Positions 42,752 through 53,228 of a stretch of 64,000 nucleotides of DNA are shown here, in pieces (the stretch's first letter is position 1; every line of letters starts with the position of its first letter). The notes below the pieces were generated by a model. The model made no database searches. It worked only from the letters and a program-made list of their open reading frames with translations, and was not told the origin of the DNA. This DNA is from Vibrio gigantis (GTDB lineage: Bacteria; Pseudomonadota; Gammaproteobacteria; Enterobacterales; Vibrionaceae), in contig NZ_AP025492.1 of the NCBI RefSeq assembly GCF_024347515.1, positions 744,001-808,000 on the forward strand, read 5' to 3'. The translations under genes were made by a program, and so were the position numbers.

Positions 42752-42996
42752 GTCGTCAAATTCATCTGTTTCTTGTTGTCATATCACTCAAACTGATGGT
42801 AAATCGAACGGTTAAAAATACCCACAATGAGTAATGTTTTTATTAACAGTGTTTCAACATAACTCGTAAAATATTAGTTTGTGACAGAGTATTAATCTCT
42901 TGTTTAAAACACGATTCAAAAGCCAATTTATCTGTGCGGCTCGTCAAATTTATACATATTTGAGAGTCCATATGCTTCAAATCTCACCAAATAAAG

Positions 42997-43053
42997 GCCG
43001 TATTCAAGTTATTGGTCATGGCATCAAGTTGTCAAAAAATGCTAGAATACGGC
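42997..43053. repeat. 9-bp inverted repeat in the nqr upstream region
   Basis: GCCGTATTC (42997-43005) and GAATACGGC (43045-43053) are perfect complements separated by 39 nt. The right arm overlaps the candidate -10 TAGAAT, so it could act as a looped operator or as an RNA stem. Confidence 0.55.
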
Positions 43054-43107
43054 ACCTGATAAATCTCACATAATCTTTGTGATGAGTTTATTAATGTAAT
43101 GTTGCGA

Positions 43108-43132
43108 TTTTGGTATCTCAAATTTACCAAAA
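43108..43132 (+). repeat. 8-bp inverted repeat in the nqr leader
   Basis: TTTTGGTA and TACCAAAA around 9 nt, about 100 nt before the nqrA start; a hairpin or a dyad operator. Confidence 0.55.
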
Positions 43133-43229
43133 CCGGACACTGTAATGTCGTGTCTAAGGGCGATTTTAAAACGTCCTGAATTTACGCAATTAAAAGAATC
43201 TTTTTCCCGATAAAGTAGTGCAAGTGCGT

Positions 43230-44570
43230 ATGATTACAATAAAGAAGGGTTTGGATCTTCCTATCGCAGGAACTCCATCCCAGGTGATTAATGATGGTAA
43301 GTCCATCACTAAAGTCGCCTTGCTTGGCGAAGAGTACGTTGGTATGCGTCCTACGATGCATGCTCGCGTTGGTGATGAAGTGAAGAAAGGCCAAGTTCTT
43401 TTTGCAGATAAAAAGAACCCAGGTGTTGTATTTACTTCTCCAGCAAGCGGTAAAGTTATTGAAGTGAACCGTGGTGCTAAGCGTGTTCTTCAATCAGTAG
43501 TGATTGAAGTAGCAGGCAATGAGCAAATCACGTTCAATAGCTATGAAGCTAACCAACTAGTAGGCCTTGACCGTGAAACGGTTAAAGCTCAGTTAGTTGA
43601 GTCTGGCGCATGGACCGCTTTGCGAACTCGTCCGTTCAGCAAGGTTCCAGCAGTTGATTCTGAAACTCAGGCTATTTTCGTTACTGCTATGGATACTAAT
43701 CCGCTAGCAGCTGAGCCAGAATTAATCATTAACGAGCAGTCTGATGCTTTCGTTGCTGGTTTAGATCTTCTTTCAACTCTGACTAACGGTAAAGTGTACG
43801 TTTGTAAAAAAGGTACCAGCTTACCTCGTTCAGCTCAGTCTAACGTTGAAGAACATGTTTTTGATGGCCCACACCCTGCAGGTCTTGCAGGCACGCATAT
43901 GCATTACCTATACCCGGTAAATGCACAAAATGTAGCGTGGAGCATTAACTACCAAGATGTTATCGCATTCGGTAAGCTTTTCCTTACTGGTGAGATTTAC
44001 TCTGAGCGTGTTGTTTCTCTGGCTGGTCCAGTAGTGAACAACCCACGTCTAGTTCGTACTCAAATTGGTGCTAGCCTTGAAGAGTTGACAGACAGCGAGT
44101 TAATGCCAGGTGAAGTTCGTGTGATTTCTGGTTCTGTACTTACAGGTACTGAAGCAACAGGTCCACATGCTTTCCTTGGTCGTTACCATCAGCAAGTTTC
44201 TGTTCTACGTGAAGGTCGTGATAAAGAGCTATTCGGCTGGGCTATGCCTGGTAAGAACAAGTTCTCTGTTACTCGTTCATTCCTTGGTCACCTGTTTAAA
44301 GGTCAGTTGTTCAACATGACAACGACAACAAACGGTAGTGACCGCTCAATGGTTCCAATTGGTAACTACGAGCGCGTAATGCCTCTAGATATGGAACCTA
44401 CATTGCTGCTTCGTGATCTATGTGCAGGCGACGTTGATAGTGCTCAAGCACTAGGTGCGCTAGAGCTAGACGAAGAAGATGTAGCATTGTGTACCTTTGT
44501 ATGTCCAGGTAAGTACGAGTACGGTCAACTACTTCGTGAATGCCTAGATACGATTGAGAAGGAAGGGTAA
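43230..44570 (+). CDS. nqrA: Na+-translocating NADH:quinone reductase subunit A
   Basis: Peripheral cytoplasmic subunit of Na+-NQR, linked to quinone binding. The start is ATG 43230 ([20 protein letters not shown]), the known N-terminus in vibrios; a GTG frame at 43218 is rejected. The 446-residue length equals that of Vibrio NqrA. Key segments: [52 protein letters not shown], and the C-terminal [12 protein letters not shown]. First of six genes with short gaps or overlaps. Confidence 0.97.
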   Translation: MITIKKGLDLPIAGTPSQVINDGKSITKVALLGEEYVGMRPTMHARVGDEVKKGQVLFADKKNPGVVFTSPASGKVIEVNRGAKRVLQSVVIEVAGNEQITFNSYEANQLVGLDRETVKAQLVESGAWTALRTRPFSKVPAVDSETQAIFVTAMDTNPLAAEPELIINEQSDAFVAGLDLLSTLTNGKVYVCKKGTSLPRSAQSNVEEHVFDGPHPAGLAGTHMHYLYPVNAQNVAWSINYQDVIAFGKLFLTGEIYSERVVSLAGPVVNNPRLVRTQIGASLEELTDSELMPGEVRVISGSVLTGTEATGPHAFLGRYHQQVSVLREGRDKELFGWAMPGKNKFSVTRSFLGHLFKGQLFNMTTTTNGSDRSMVPIGNYERVMPLDMEPTLLLRDLCAGDVDSAQALGALELDEEDVALCTFVCPGKYEYGQLLRECLDTIEKEG

Positions 44571-44575
44571 TTTTC

Positions 44576-45820
44576 ATGGGCCTTAAAAAGTTTCTTGAAG
44601 ACATCGAGCATCATTTTGAGCCAGGTGGTAAACACGAGAAGTGGTTTGCGCTTTACGAAGCAGCAGCGACTGTGTTCTACACACCAGGTCTTATTACAAA
44701 GAAAAGCTCGCACGTTCGTGATAGCGTTGATTTAAAACGTATCATGATCATGGTTTGGTTCGCGGTATTCCCAGCAATGTTCTGGGGTATGTACAACGCG
44801 GGTGGCCAAGCTATCGCAGCACTTAACCATATGTATGCAGGCGCTGAACTAGCATCTGTTATCGATGGTAACTGGCACTACTGGCTAACCGAAATGCTTG
44901 GAGCCTCCTTAGGAGCCGATGCTGGTGTTGGCAGCAAGATGCTACTTGGTGCGACTTACTTCCTACCTATCTACGCGACGGTATTTATAGTTGGTGGTTT
45001 CTGGGAAGTTCTGTTCTGTATGGTGCGCAAGCACGAAGTAAACGAAGGTTTCTTTGTTACTTCTATCTTATTCGCGCTTATCGTTCCGCCAACGCTTCCT
45101 TTATGGCAAGCAGCACTAGGTATTACCTTCGGTGTTGTAGTCGCTAAAGAGATCTTCGGTGGTACGGGTCGTAACTTCCTGAACCCTGCACTTGCTGGTC
45201 GTGCGTTCCTATTCTTTGCATACCCTGCACAGATTTCAGGTGACGTAGTTTGGACTGCTGCAGACGGTTTCTCTGGTGCAACTGCGCTTAGCCAATGGGC
45301 TCAAGGCGGTGGTAGCGCACTAATGAACGTAACATCTGGTGAAGCAATCACTTGGATGGATGCATTCATTGGTAACATCCCAGGTTCTATCGGTGAAGTA
45401 TCGACTCTAGCACTTATGATTGGTGCAGCGATGATCGTTTACATGCGTATCGCTTCATGGCGCATCATTGCGGGTGTAATGATCGGTATGATTGCTGTGT
45501 CTACGCTGTTCAATGTGATCGGTTCTGATACTAACGCAATGTTCAGCATGCCTTGGCATTGGCACCTAGTTCTAGGTGGCTTCGCATTCGGTATGTTCTT
45601 CATGGCGACTGACCCAGTATCAGCTTCATTTACCAATAAAGGTAAGTGGTGGTACGGCATCCTAATCGGCGCAATGTGTGTAATGATTCGTGTAGTTAAC
45701 CCTGCATACCCAGAAGGCATGATGCTTGCGATTCTATTCGCAAACCTATTTGCTCCTCTGTTTGACCACGTTGTAATCGAGAAGAACATTAAGCGGAGAC
45801 TAGCGCGCTATGGCAAGTAA
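44576..45820 (+). CDS. nqrB: Na+-NQR subunit B
   Basis: An integral membrane subunit (about ten hydrophobic segments) carrying covalent FMN, riboflavin and part of the Na+ path. 414 residues. FMN-attachment Thr236 lies in [10 protein letters not shown], the S-G-A-T motif recognised by the ApbE flavin transferase encoded downstream. 5 bp after nqrA and overlapping nqrC by 11 bp. Confidence 0.97.
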   Translation: MGLKKFLEDIEHHFEPGGKHEKWFALYEAAATVFYTPGLITKKSSHVRDSVDLKRIMIMVWFAVFPAMFWGMYNAGGQAIAALNHMYAGAELASVIDGNWHYWLTEMLGASLGADAGVGSKMLLGATYFLPIYATVFIVGGFWEVLFCMVRKHEVNEGFFVTSILFALIVPPTLPLWQAALGITFGVVVAKEIFGGTGRNFLNPALAGRAFLFFAYPAQISGDVVWTAADGFSGATALSQWAQGGGSALMNVTSGEAITWMDAFIGNIPGSIGEVSTLALMIGAAMIVYMRIASWRIIAGVMIGMIAVSTLFNVIGSDTNAMFSMPWHWHLVLGGFAFGMFFMATDPVSASFTNKGKWWYGILIGAMCVMIRVVNPAYPEGMMLAILFANLFAPLFDHVVIEKNIKRRLARYGK

Positions 45821-46577
45821 TAACGATAGCATTAAAAAGACGCTGTTTGTTGTTATCGCATTGAGCTTAGTGTGCTCAATCATCGTTTCAACAGCTGCAG
45901 TTGTTCTTAAACCTAAGCAACAAGCTAACGCGGTTCTGGATCAGCAAACTAAGATCCTTGAAGTAGCGGGCATTGAACTTGCGGGTAATATCCCAGAACT
46001 GTACGCAGAGAACATTGAACCTCGTCTAGTTGATTTCGCTACTGGCGATTTCGTTGACGGCGACGCTGCTGCATACGACCAACGTAAAGCGGCAAAAGAT
46101 CCAGCTCAGTCAATCAAGCTTTCAGCTGAAGATGACATCGCTAAGATCCTTCGTCGTGCTAACACAGGTACTGTATACCTTGTGAAAGATGGCGCTGAAA
46201 CTTCTAAAGTTATCATCCCTGTTCACGGTAACGGTCTATGGTCAATGATGTACGCATTCGTTGCGGTAGAAACTGATGGCAACACAGTTTCTGGTATCAC
46301 TTACTACGAGCAAGGTGAAACTCCTGGACTTGGTGGTGAAGTTGAGAACCCAACTTGGCGTGCTCAATTCGTTGGTAAGAAATTATTCGACGAAAACCAC
46401 AAACCTGCTATTCAGGTTGTTAAAGGTGGCGCTCCTCAAGGTTCTGAGCACGGTGTTGATGGCCTTTCTGGTGCAACACTGACTAGCGTTGGTGTTCAAC
46501 ATACATTTGACTTCTGGTTAGGTGATATGGGCTTTGGTCCGTTCCTAGCAAAAGTTCGTGACGGAGGTCTGAACTAA
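45810..46577 (+). CDS. nqrC: Na+-NQR subunit C
   Basis: A 255-residue subunit with one N-terminal membrane helix ([22 protein letters not shown]) and a periplasmic FMN-binding domain. The second covalent FMN is on Thr223 in [11 protein letters not shown]. Overlaps nqrB at its start, and its stop overlaps the nqrD ATG by 1 nt. Confidence 0.96.
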   Translation: MASNNDSIKKTLFVVIALSLVCSIIVSTAAVVLKPKQQANAVLDQQTKILEVAGIELAGNIPELYAENIEPRLVDFATGDFVDGDAAAYDQRKAAKDPAQSIKLSAEDDIAKILRRANTGTVYLVKDGAETSKVIIPVHGNGLWSMMYAFVAVETDGNTVSGITYYEQGETPGLGGEVENPTWRAQFVGKKLFDENHKPAIQVVKGGAPQGSEHGVDGLSGATLTSVGVQHTFDFWLGDMGFGPFLAKVRDGGLN

Positions 46578-47209
46578 TGTCTAGTGCAAAAGAAATTAAA
46601 AAGAGCATCTTAGCGCCGGTGTTGGACAACAACCCAATCGCGCTACAGGTTCTTGGTGTGTGTTCTGCTCTTGCGGTAACCACTAAGCTAGAAACAGCAT
46701 TTGTTATGACTATCGCGGTAATGTTCGTTACTGCTCTGTCTAACTTCTTCGTTTCTTTGATCCGTAACCACATTCCTAACAGCGTGCGTATCATCGTTCA
46801 GATGGCAATTATCGCATCATTAGTAATCGTGGTAGACCAAGTGCTTAAAGCATACCTATACGATATCTCTAAACAGCTATCTGTATTCGTAGGCCTAATC
46901 ATTACTAACTGTATTGTAATGGGTCGTGCTGAAGCATTCGCAATGAAGTCTGCGCCAATCCCATCTCTAATCGATGGTCTTGGTAACGGTCTTGGTTACG
47001 GTTTCGTTCTTATCACTGTTGGTTTCTTCCGTGAGCTTCTAGGCTCTGGCAAACTATTTGGTATGGAAGTACTACCTCTAGTGAGCAACGGTGGTTGGTA
47101 TCAGCCAAACGGCTTGATGCTTCTAGCACCTTCTGCATTCTTCCTAATTGGTTTCTTGATTTGGGCAATTCGTGTGTTCAAACCAGAACAAGTAGAAGCG
47201 AAGGGGTAA
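46577..47209 (+). CDS. nqrD: Na+-NQR subunit D
   Basis: A 210-residue subunit with six membrane helices, homologous to RnfE and inverted in topology relative to NqrE. Cys29 (LGVCSALAV) and the Cys in [15 protein letters not shown] are conserved ligands of the Fe-S centre shared with NqrE, according to structures of the Vibrio enzyme. Confidence 0.96.
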
Positions 47210-47216
47210 GGTAGTC

Positions 47217-47813
47217 ATGGAACATTATATTAGTCTGCTAGTTAAATCGATTTTCATCGAAAACATGGCGCTTTCTTTCTTCCTAGGTATGTGTACATTC
47301 CTAGCGGTATCTAAGAAAGTTAAAACTTCTTTTGGTCTTGGTGTTGCGGTAGTTGTAGTACTTACAATCGCTGTTCCTGTAAACAACCTTGTTTACACAC
47401 ACATCCTGAAAGAAAACGCGCTTGTTGAAGGTGTCGATTTAAGTTTCCTTAACTTCATCGCATTTATCGGTGTTATCGCGGCACTTGTACAAATCCTAGA
47501 GATGGTCCTAGACCGTTTCTTCCCACCTTTGTACAACGCACTAGGTATCTTCCTTCCACTGATCACAGTTAACTGTGCAATCTTTGGTGGTGTATCTTTC
47601 ATGGTAACTCGTGACTACAACTTTGCTGAATCTGTTGTTTACGGTTTCGGTTCTGGTGTGGGTTGGATGTTAGCTATCGTTGCTCTTGCGGGTATCCGCG
47701 AGAAGATGAAGTACTCTGACGTACCTCCAGGTCTACGTGGCCTTGGTATCACGTTCATTACTGTTGGTCTGATGGCGTTAGGCTTTATGTCTTTCTCTGG
47801 TGTTCAACTGTAG
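47217..47813 (+). CDS. nqrE: Na+-NQR subunit E
   Basis: A 198-residue subunit with six membrane helices, homologous to RnfA. Cys26 ([11 protein letters not shown]) and the Cys in [12 protein letters not shown] complete the intramembrane Fe-S centre with NqrD. 7 bp after nqrD. Confidence 0.96.
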
Positions 47814-47842
47814 GGTAAGCACCCAGTAATAAGGAATAACAA

Positions 47843-49069
47843 ATGCAAAGCATTATTCTTGGCGTAGCGATGTTTACCATTATTGTATTGGCTCTAGTGC
47901 TAGTGATTCTATTCGCTAAATCTAAGCTAGTACCATCAGGTGACATCACTATTTCAGTAAACGGCGACCCTGAAAAGGCGATCGTTACTCAACCTGGTAG
48001 TAAGCTACTTGGTGCCCTAGCTGGCGCTGGTATCTTCGTATCTTCTGCTTGTGGTGGCGGTGGCTCTTGTGGTCAGTGTCGTGTAAAAGTTAAGTCTGGC
48101 GGTGGCGACATCCTTCCAACTGAACTTGATCACATCACAAAAGGTGAAGCTCGCGAAGGCGAACGTCTTGCATGTCAAGTTGCTATGAAAACTGACATGG
48201 AGATTGAACTAGATGAAGATATCTTTGGTGTTAAAAAGTGGGAATGTACTGTTATCTCGAATAACAACGAAGCTACTTTCATCAAAGAACTTGCTCTAGC
48301 AATCCCTGAAGGTGAAGAAGTTCCGTTCCGCGCGGGTGGTTACATTCAGATTGAAGCTGAACCACATCACGTGAAATACGCAGATTACGATATTCCTGAG
48401 GAATACCGTGGTGACTGGGATAAGTTCAACTTGTTCCGTTACGAGTCTATCGTTAAAGAGCATTCGATTCGTGCTTACTCTATGGCTTCATACCCAGAAG
48501 AGAAAGGCATCATCAAGTTGAACGTGCGTATCGCAACTCCGCCGCCAAACAACCCTGACGTAGCTCCTGGTGTGATGTCTTCATACATCTGGTCTCTTAA
48601 AGAAGGCGACAAATGTACTATTTCTGGTCCATTTGGTGAGTTCTTTGCTAAAGACACAGACAATGAAATGGTCTTCATCGGTGGTGGTGCAGGTATGGCG
48701 CCAATGCGTTCACATATCTTCGACCAACTTAAGCGTCTTAACTCTACTCGTAAGATGTCTTACTGGTACGGTGCACGTTCTAAGCGTGAGATGTTCTACA
48801 TTGAAGATTTCGACGGCCTAGCGGCTGCAAACGAAAACTTCGTGTGGCACTGTGCACTGTCTGATCCTCAACCAGAGGACAACTGGGACGGTTACACAGG
48901 TTTCATCCACAACGTATTGTACGAAAACTACCTGAAGGATCACGAAGCTCCTGAAGATTGTGAGTACTACATGTGTGGTCCACCAATGATGAACGCGGCT
49001 GTTATCGGCATGCTGAAAGATCTTGGTGTAGAAGATGAAAACATTCTACTTGATGACTTCGGTGGTTAA
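47843..49069 (+). CDS. nqrF: Na+-NQR subunit F, NADH-oxidising
   Basis: Entry point for electrons from NADH. The 408-residue protein has one N-terminal membrane helix, a ferredoxin domain with [2Fe-2S] ligands Cys70, Cys76, Cys79 and Cys111 ([21 protein letters not shown]), an FAD-binding domain with RAYSMASYP, and the NADH-binding part ([24 protein letters not shown]). Last structural subunit; a terminator follows. Confidence 0.97.
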   Translation: MQSIILGVAMFTIIVLALVLVILFAKSKLVPSGDITISVNGDPEKAIVTQPGSKLLGALAGAGIFVSSACGGGGSCGQCRVKVKSGGGDILPTELDHITKGEAREGERLACQVAMKTDMEIELDEDIFGVKKWECTVISNNNEATFIKELALAIPEGEEVPFRAGGYIQIEAEPHHVKYADYDIPEEYRGDWDKFNLFRYESIVKEHSIRAYSMASYPEEKGIIKLNVRIATPPPNNPDVAPGVMSSYIWSLKEGDKCTISGPFGEFFAKDTDNEMVFIGGGAGMAPMRSHIFDQLKRLNSTRKMSYWYGARSKREMFYIEDFDGLAAANENFVWHCALSDPQPEDNWDGYTGFIHNVLYENYLKDHEAPEDCEYYMCGPPMMNAAVIGMLKDLGVEDENILLDDFGG

Positions 49070-49091
49070 TCCATTTAAGTGATTGATATCA

Positions 49092-49125
49092 TGGCTGACT
49101 CTCACGAGTCAGCCATTTGTTTTTC
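49092..49125 (+). terminator. Intrinsic terminator after nqrF
   Basis: TGGCTGACTC and GAGTCAGCCA form a 10-bp stem around TCAC, followed by TTTGTTTTTC. It may set lower expression of apbE and nqrM than of the structural genes. Confidence 0.8.
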
Positions 49126-49242
49126 TAAGACTATTTTCGACAACATACTGACTTATATAAGAAAGAGTAAGGCATTCAAAATACCTATTTTTACTCTTAT
49201 TTTTCCTTATATAAATCCTCAACATTAGACAGGAGTAAGCAA

Positions 49243-50247
49243 GTGAGAATTTGGCTTGTTGCATTAACTTCTTTGATTTTTCTTGCGGGCTGTGAGCAGG
49301 CAAGAGAACAAGTGCATTTAAGTGGCCCTACAATGGGTACTAGCTACAATATTAAATACATCAATGGTGATGAGTTTCCTGAGTCTAACAAGGTTCATAC
49401 CGAGATCGATCGTCTACTTGAAGAAGTGAATGATCAAATGTCGACTTACCGCGAAGACTCTGAACTCAGCCGCTTTAACCAACACAAAGGCGCAGATGCT
49501 TTTGAAGTTTCTGAACAAACTGCGACAGTTGTGAAAGAAGCGATTCGTTTGAACGGTCTTACTGAAGGTGCGTTGGATGTTACGGTTGGTCCATTGGTTA
49601 ACCTTTGGGGATTTGGTCCTGAAGCTCGCCCGGAAGTGGTTCCATCAGATGAAGAGCTTGATGCTCGTAAAGCTAAGGTTGGTATTCATCACTTGAGCGT
49701 TGAAGGCAATAAGCTAACTAAAGACCTGCCTAATTTGTATGTTGACCTTTCAACCATCGCAAAAGGTTGGGGTGTTGATGTTGTTGCTGATTACCTTGAT
49801 TCGATTGGTATTCACAACTACATGGTAGAAGTCGGCGGTGAAATCCGTTTGAAAGGTCTTAACCGTGAAAATGTTGGCTGGCGTATTGCCATCGAGAAGC
49901 CTAGTGTTGACGAGCGTAACATTCAAGAAATCATCGAGCCTGGTGATATGGCTATCGCAACCTCTGGTGACTACCGCAATTATTTTGAGCGTGACGGTGT
50001 TCGTTACTCACACATCATTAACCCAGAAACAGGAAAGCCTCTTCATCATAAAGTGGTTTCTGTGACAGTTTTAAACCCGTCTTCAATGACTGCAGACGGC
50101 TTATCTACGGGCCTTATGGTTTTAGGTGAGGAAAAAGGAATGGAAGTCGCAAACCAACATAACATCCCAGTGTTTATGGTGGTAAAAACAGCAGATGGCT
50201 TTAAAGAAATTGCTTCTGAAGCATTTAAGCCATACTTAGGTAAATAA
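49243..50247 (+). CDS. apbE: FAD:protein FMN transferase ApbE
   Basis: Attaches FMN covalently to threonine in NqrB and NqrC on the periplasmic side, using FAD. The 334-residue protein is a lipoprotein (lipobox LAGC); the GTG start at 49243 is fixed by AGGAG 8 nt upstream. Family segments: GPTMGTSYNIKY, LDVTVGPLVNLWGFGP, VDLSTIAKGWGVDVVADYL, VEVGGEIRLKGLN, and SHIINPETGKPL. Placement directly after nqrF matches its role in maturation. Confidence 0.95.
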   Translation: MRIWLVALTSLIFLAGCEQAREQVHLSGPTMGTSYNIKYINGDEFPESNKVHTEIDRLLEEVNDQMSTYREDSELSRFNQHKGADAFEVSEQTATVVKEAIRLNGLTEGALDVTVGPLVNLWGFGPEARPEVVPSDEELDARKAKVGIHHLSVEGNKLTKDLPNLYVDLSTIAKGWGVDVVADYLDSIGIHNYMVEVGGEIRLKGLNRENVGWRIAIEKPSVDERNIQEIIEPGDMAIATSGDYRNYFERDGVRYSHIINPETGKPLHHKVVSVTVLNPSSMTADGLSTGLMVLGEEKGMEVANQHNIPVFMVVKTADGFKEIASEAFKPYLGK

Positions 50248-50263
50248 GGTAAGCGAGATAATT

Positions 50264-50518
50264 ATGAATACATTTCTGATTACATTTGGTGTTTTTCTTG
50301 CAGTAATCGCAGCGATGTCAATTGGCTACATTATCCAAAAGAAAGTTGTGAAAGGTAGCTGTGGCGGTTTGGGTGCTGTTGGTATTGATAAAGTATGTAA
50401 CTGCCCTGAACCTTGTGATGCACGTAAGAAGCGTGAAGCACGTGAAGCTTACCGTGAAGAGAAGCTGGCTGAACGCCAACAAAAAGAAGCGGCTTGGAGT
50501 AAAGACCGTATCGCTTAA
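50264..50518 (+). CDS. nqrM: Na+-NQR maturation protein NqrM
   Basis: An 84-residue protein required for assembly of functional Na+-NQR, probably delivering iron for the intramembrane centre. It has one membrane helix (FLITFGVFLAVIAAMSIGYII) followed by the conserved Cys cluster GSCGGLGAVGIDKVCNCPEPCD and a charged C-terminal helix. 16 bp after apbE; same operon. Confidence 0.93.
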   Translation: MNTFLITFGVFLAVIAAMSIGYIIQKKVVKGSCGGLGAVGIDKVCNCPEPCDARKKREAREAYREEKLAERQQKEAAWSKDRIA

Positions 50519-50563
50519 TTGGTTGTGGTTATAGAGGCTAGAGTTATCTATGCCCTTAAATTG

Positions 50564-50597
50564 AAAAGCTCAAGATTATCGTCTTGAGCTTTTTTTG
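50564..50597 (+). terminator. Intrinsic terminator of apbE-nqrM
   Basis: AAAGCTCAAGA and TCTTGAGCTTT form an 11-bp stem, followed by TTTTGTTTTG. Confidence 0.87.
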
Positions 50598-50653
50598 TTT
50601 TGAAGCTTAATTATTTATCTAGGCTGATTATTAATAGAAACAAAAACGAATCA

Positions 50654-51892
50654 CTATTGTTCTATTTGCATGCTATTGCGCGCAAATACTAGCTGGTTTC
50701 TACCTTGCTCTTTTGCCATATAAAGCAGTTCATCAGCAGCTTTAATCTGTTCATCTAACTTAGCGTCTAAATCGGTTACGCCGATACTGATACTGACCTT
50801 GATTCTTTGAGAGTCATGTTCAACAACGTGGTTTTCAATTGCTTCTCTCATGGACTCTAAGTTGTCAACAAAGCTCTCAAACGCACCACATGACTGAATA
50901 CAAAACTCTTCGCCGCCGAAGCGCACAGCGACATCATCTTTGAAATGCTCTTTGATGATTTTACCTACATCGATCAGTACGGCATCACCACCATCGTGGC
51001 CAAACGTGTCATTCACTTTCTTAAAGAAATCGATATCCATCATGGCGATGTTTCGTTGATCGCAGCCCTTACAAGTGTGATTAAACAGGTAGCGACGATT
51101 CCATAAGCCAGTAAGAGCGTCCTCGTTGGCATGTCGAAACAGCTCGTTGGCCGCCTCTTTCATATCAAGCAGTTGATGGATTCGGCAGAAAAATTCTTCT
51201 TGGTTAAAAGGCTTGTAAAGGAAGTCGTTAGCACCCGCTTTAAGAAATCGAGCAGTCATGGTGCGGTCATCGCTGCCCGATAGCCCAAGAATAGCTAACT
51301 GATTTCTATCGTGATCGCGTCGAATCTCACGGATCATCGCTATACCGTCTTTCTTCGGCATATCATGGTCTGTAACAACGAATGTAATATCGGGATCGTT
51401 ATGAAGCAGCTTTAATGCTTGTTCGCCATCTTCGGCTTGGATGGTTTGGATATATTGGTGTTCTAGAAGTTGAGCTATGTAACGGCGAACGACCGCAGAA
51501 TCATCGACAACCAATGCTTTGTGGTGGCGATTATTTGAAATTCTTTGAACTAGAGGGAGTAGGTAGCTTACTGATGACATACTATCTTTAAGTATGTAAT
51601 CGATAACGCCTTTTGCTAGGACTTGCTCACGCAGTTGATTATCAAACATCCCGGTAAGAACAATAATTTTCTGTTGATAGCCTAAGACGAGATCAATGAT
51701 CTCACCATCTTGCCCGTCAGGTAAGCAGTAATCTAATACGGCACACAAGAAATCGGTCTCTTGTTCCAAGATGTTTTTTGCTTCTGCAATCGATTCTGCA
51801 AGCGCCACCTCATAACCGCTATTTTTAAGCTGTTGGTACAGGTAGTTGCGGAATGCTCGGCTATCTTCCACCACTAGTATTTTTTCACTCAC
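50654..51892 (-). CDS. Response regulator with two receiver domains and a GGDEF (diguanylate cyclase) domain
   Basis: A PleD-like layout in 412 residues. REC1 is at ~3-115 with phospho-acceptor Asp54 and Lys102. REC2 is at ~125-240 with Asp175 in VVTDHDMPKKDG and Lys227 in LYKPF. The GGDEF domain is at ~255-405 with an intact active-site GGEEF (326-330) and DALTGLWNRR. Expected to make c-di-GMP when phosphorylated. The RxxD inhibitory site expected 5 residues before GGEEF reads FKDD, so product inhibition by that route is probably lost. No kinase gene is adjacent. Divergent from dinB. Confidence 0.9.
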   Translation of the reverse strand: MSEKILVVEDSRAFRNYLYQQLKNSGYEVALAESIAEAKNILEQETDFLCAVLDYCLPDGQDGEIIDLVLGYQQKIIVLTGMFDNQLREQVLAKGVIDYILKDSMSSVSYLLPLVQRISNNRHHKALVVDDSAVVRRYIAQLLEHQYIQTIQAEDGEQALKLLHNDPDITFVVTDHDMPKKDGIAMIREIRRDHDRNQLAILGLSGSDDRTMTARFLKAGANDFLYKPFNQEEFFCRIHQLLDMKEAANELFRHANEDALTGLWNRRYLFNHTCKGCDQRNIAMMDIDFFKKVNDTFGHDGGDAVLIDVGKIIKEHFKDDVAVRFGGEEFCIQSCGAFESFVDNLESMREAIENHVVEHDSQRIKVSISIGVTDLDAKLDEQIKAADELLYMAKEQGRNQLVFARNSMQIEQ

Positions 51893-52017
51893 AAGCGATC
51901 CCTACTTATAGACTAAATACTCGTTAACAATAGTATCAGAAGAGCTTATGACTATTGAAGCGAAACCTTTTTAGCTGGACTCGAGATCGTTTTAAATCTG
52001 ATAAAAACTGGATTATA

Positions 52018-52033
52018 CTGTTTATAGGTACAG
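52018..52033 (+). promoter_or_regulatory. LexA (SOS) box of dinB
   Basis: CTGTTTATAGGTACAG has the CTG-N10-CAG form and lies 24 bp upstream of the dinB start. Confidence 0.85.
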
Positions 52034-52056
52034 TTGTAAGATCGGATAATTCCTAG

Positions 52057-53133
52057 ATGTGTAGCGCGGATGAAGAGAAAGTAAGGAAAATAATTCATGT
52101 TGATATGGATTGTTTTTACGCGGCTGTAGAAATGCGTGATAACCCTGCTTACCGAAACCGCCCGCTAGCTGTTGGTGGGCATGAAAAGCAGCGTGGTGTG
52201 TTGAGTACCTGTAATTACGAAGCTCGCAAGTTTGGTATTCGCTCTGCAATGCCGACCGGAAAAGCCCTACAGCTTTGTCCTAATCTATTGGTGGTACCGG
52301 GGAGAATGTCGGTCTATGTCGAGATATCTAAAAAGATCCGCGAAATCTTCTCTCGCTACACATCTGTTATTGAGCCTCTTTCGTTGGATGAAGCTTTCCT
52401 CGATGTTACCGATTCCAAGCAGTGTCATGGTTCAGCAACACTGATTGCCGAGTCGATTCGCCGTGATATTTGGAATGAGCTTAACTTAACTGCTTCTGCA
52501 GGTATTGCGCCGATTAAATTTTTGGCGAAAGTAGCCTCGGATCTGAATAAGCCCAATGGTCAGTTTGTCATTCCTCCACAAGACGTACAATCAGTGATAG
52601 ATGAATTACCACTTGAAAAGATTCCCGGTGTCGGCAAGGTGAGCATTGAAAAGCTCCATCAAGCAGGCTTCTTTACTTGTAAGGATATTAAGGAGTCTGA
52701 CTATCGCGACCTCTTACTCAAGTTTGGCCGTCAGGGTGCATCGCTTTGGAAGCGCAGTCATGGTATTGATGATCGAGAAGTCATCATTGAACGTGAGCGA
52801 AAATCAGTAGGCGTAGAGCGCACATTCACCCAAAATATTTCTACTTACGAACAGTGTTGGCAGGTAATTGAAGACAAGCTGTTTCCTGAACTTGAAACTC
52901 GCTTAGAAAAAGCCAGTCCAAGCAAAGCTATCATCAAGCAGGGAATCAAACTCAAGTTCGCCGACTTTCAGCAAACGACTATTGAACACATTCATGCTTC
53001 TCTTGACCGCGAACACTTCAAAGAGCTGCTAAGTGAAATACTCAAAAGGCAGCAAGGCCGAGAAATACGCCTGCTTGGTTTGAGTGTGATGCTGCAACCC
53101 AAAGATCAAATGCGTCAGCTGAGTTTCTTTTAG
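52057..53133 (+). CDS. dinB: DNA polymerase IV (Y family)
   Basis: An error-prone lesion-bypass polymerase, SOS-induced. The 358-residue protein has the palm motif IIHVDMDCFYAAVEMRDNP and the second catalytic segment SLDEAFLDVT with the paired acidic residues. The thumb has IPGVGKVSIEKLHQAG, and a little-finger domain follows. It ends MLQPKDQMRQLSFF, a C-terminal beta-clamp-binding peptide (QLSFF-like). ATG 52057 adds eight residues before the E. coli-like RKIIHVD. Under the LexA box at 52018. Confidence 0.96.
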   Translation: MCSADEEKVRKIIHVDMDCFYAAVEMRDNPAYRNRPLAVGGHEKQRGVLSTCNYEARKFGIRSAMPTGKALQLCPNLLVVPGRMSVYVEISKKIREIFSRYTSVIEPLSLDEAFLDVTDSKQCHGSATLIAESIRRDIWNELNLTASAGIAPIKFLAKVASDLNKPNGQFVIPPQDVQSVIDELPLEKIPGVGKVSIEKLHQAGFFTCKDIKESDYRDLLLKFGRQGASLWKRSHGIDDREVIIERERKSVGVERTFTQNISTYEQCWQVIEDKLFPELETRLEKASPSKAIIKQGIKLKFADFQQTTIEHIHASLDREHFKELLSEILKRQQGREIRLLGLSVMLQPKDQMRQLSFF

Positions 53134-53228
53134 GGTAAGGCATCGGGAGTCTCGATTTAGAAGTGTTGGTATTGGAATACCGACTAGACTTGACAACCTA
53201 ATCGGTTTTTCTAAACAAGAAAATTAGC

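Larger units (their letters stand above)
42752..43229 (+). other. Long leader/promoter region of the nqr operon
   Basis: About 480 bp without a gene. It contains the inverted repeats at 42997-43053 and 43108-43132 and several TA-rich -10-like hexamers (TAGAAT at 43043-43048), but no clear -35 partner. Confidence 0.5.

Noticed and set aside
53168..53181. GGTATTGGAATACC palindrome after dinB as a terminator
   Set aside because: Short stem with almost no loop and no T tract follows.
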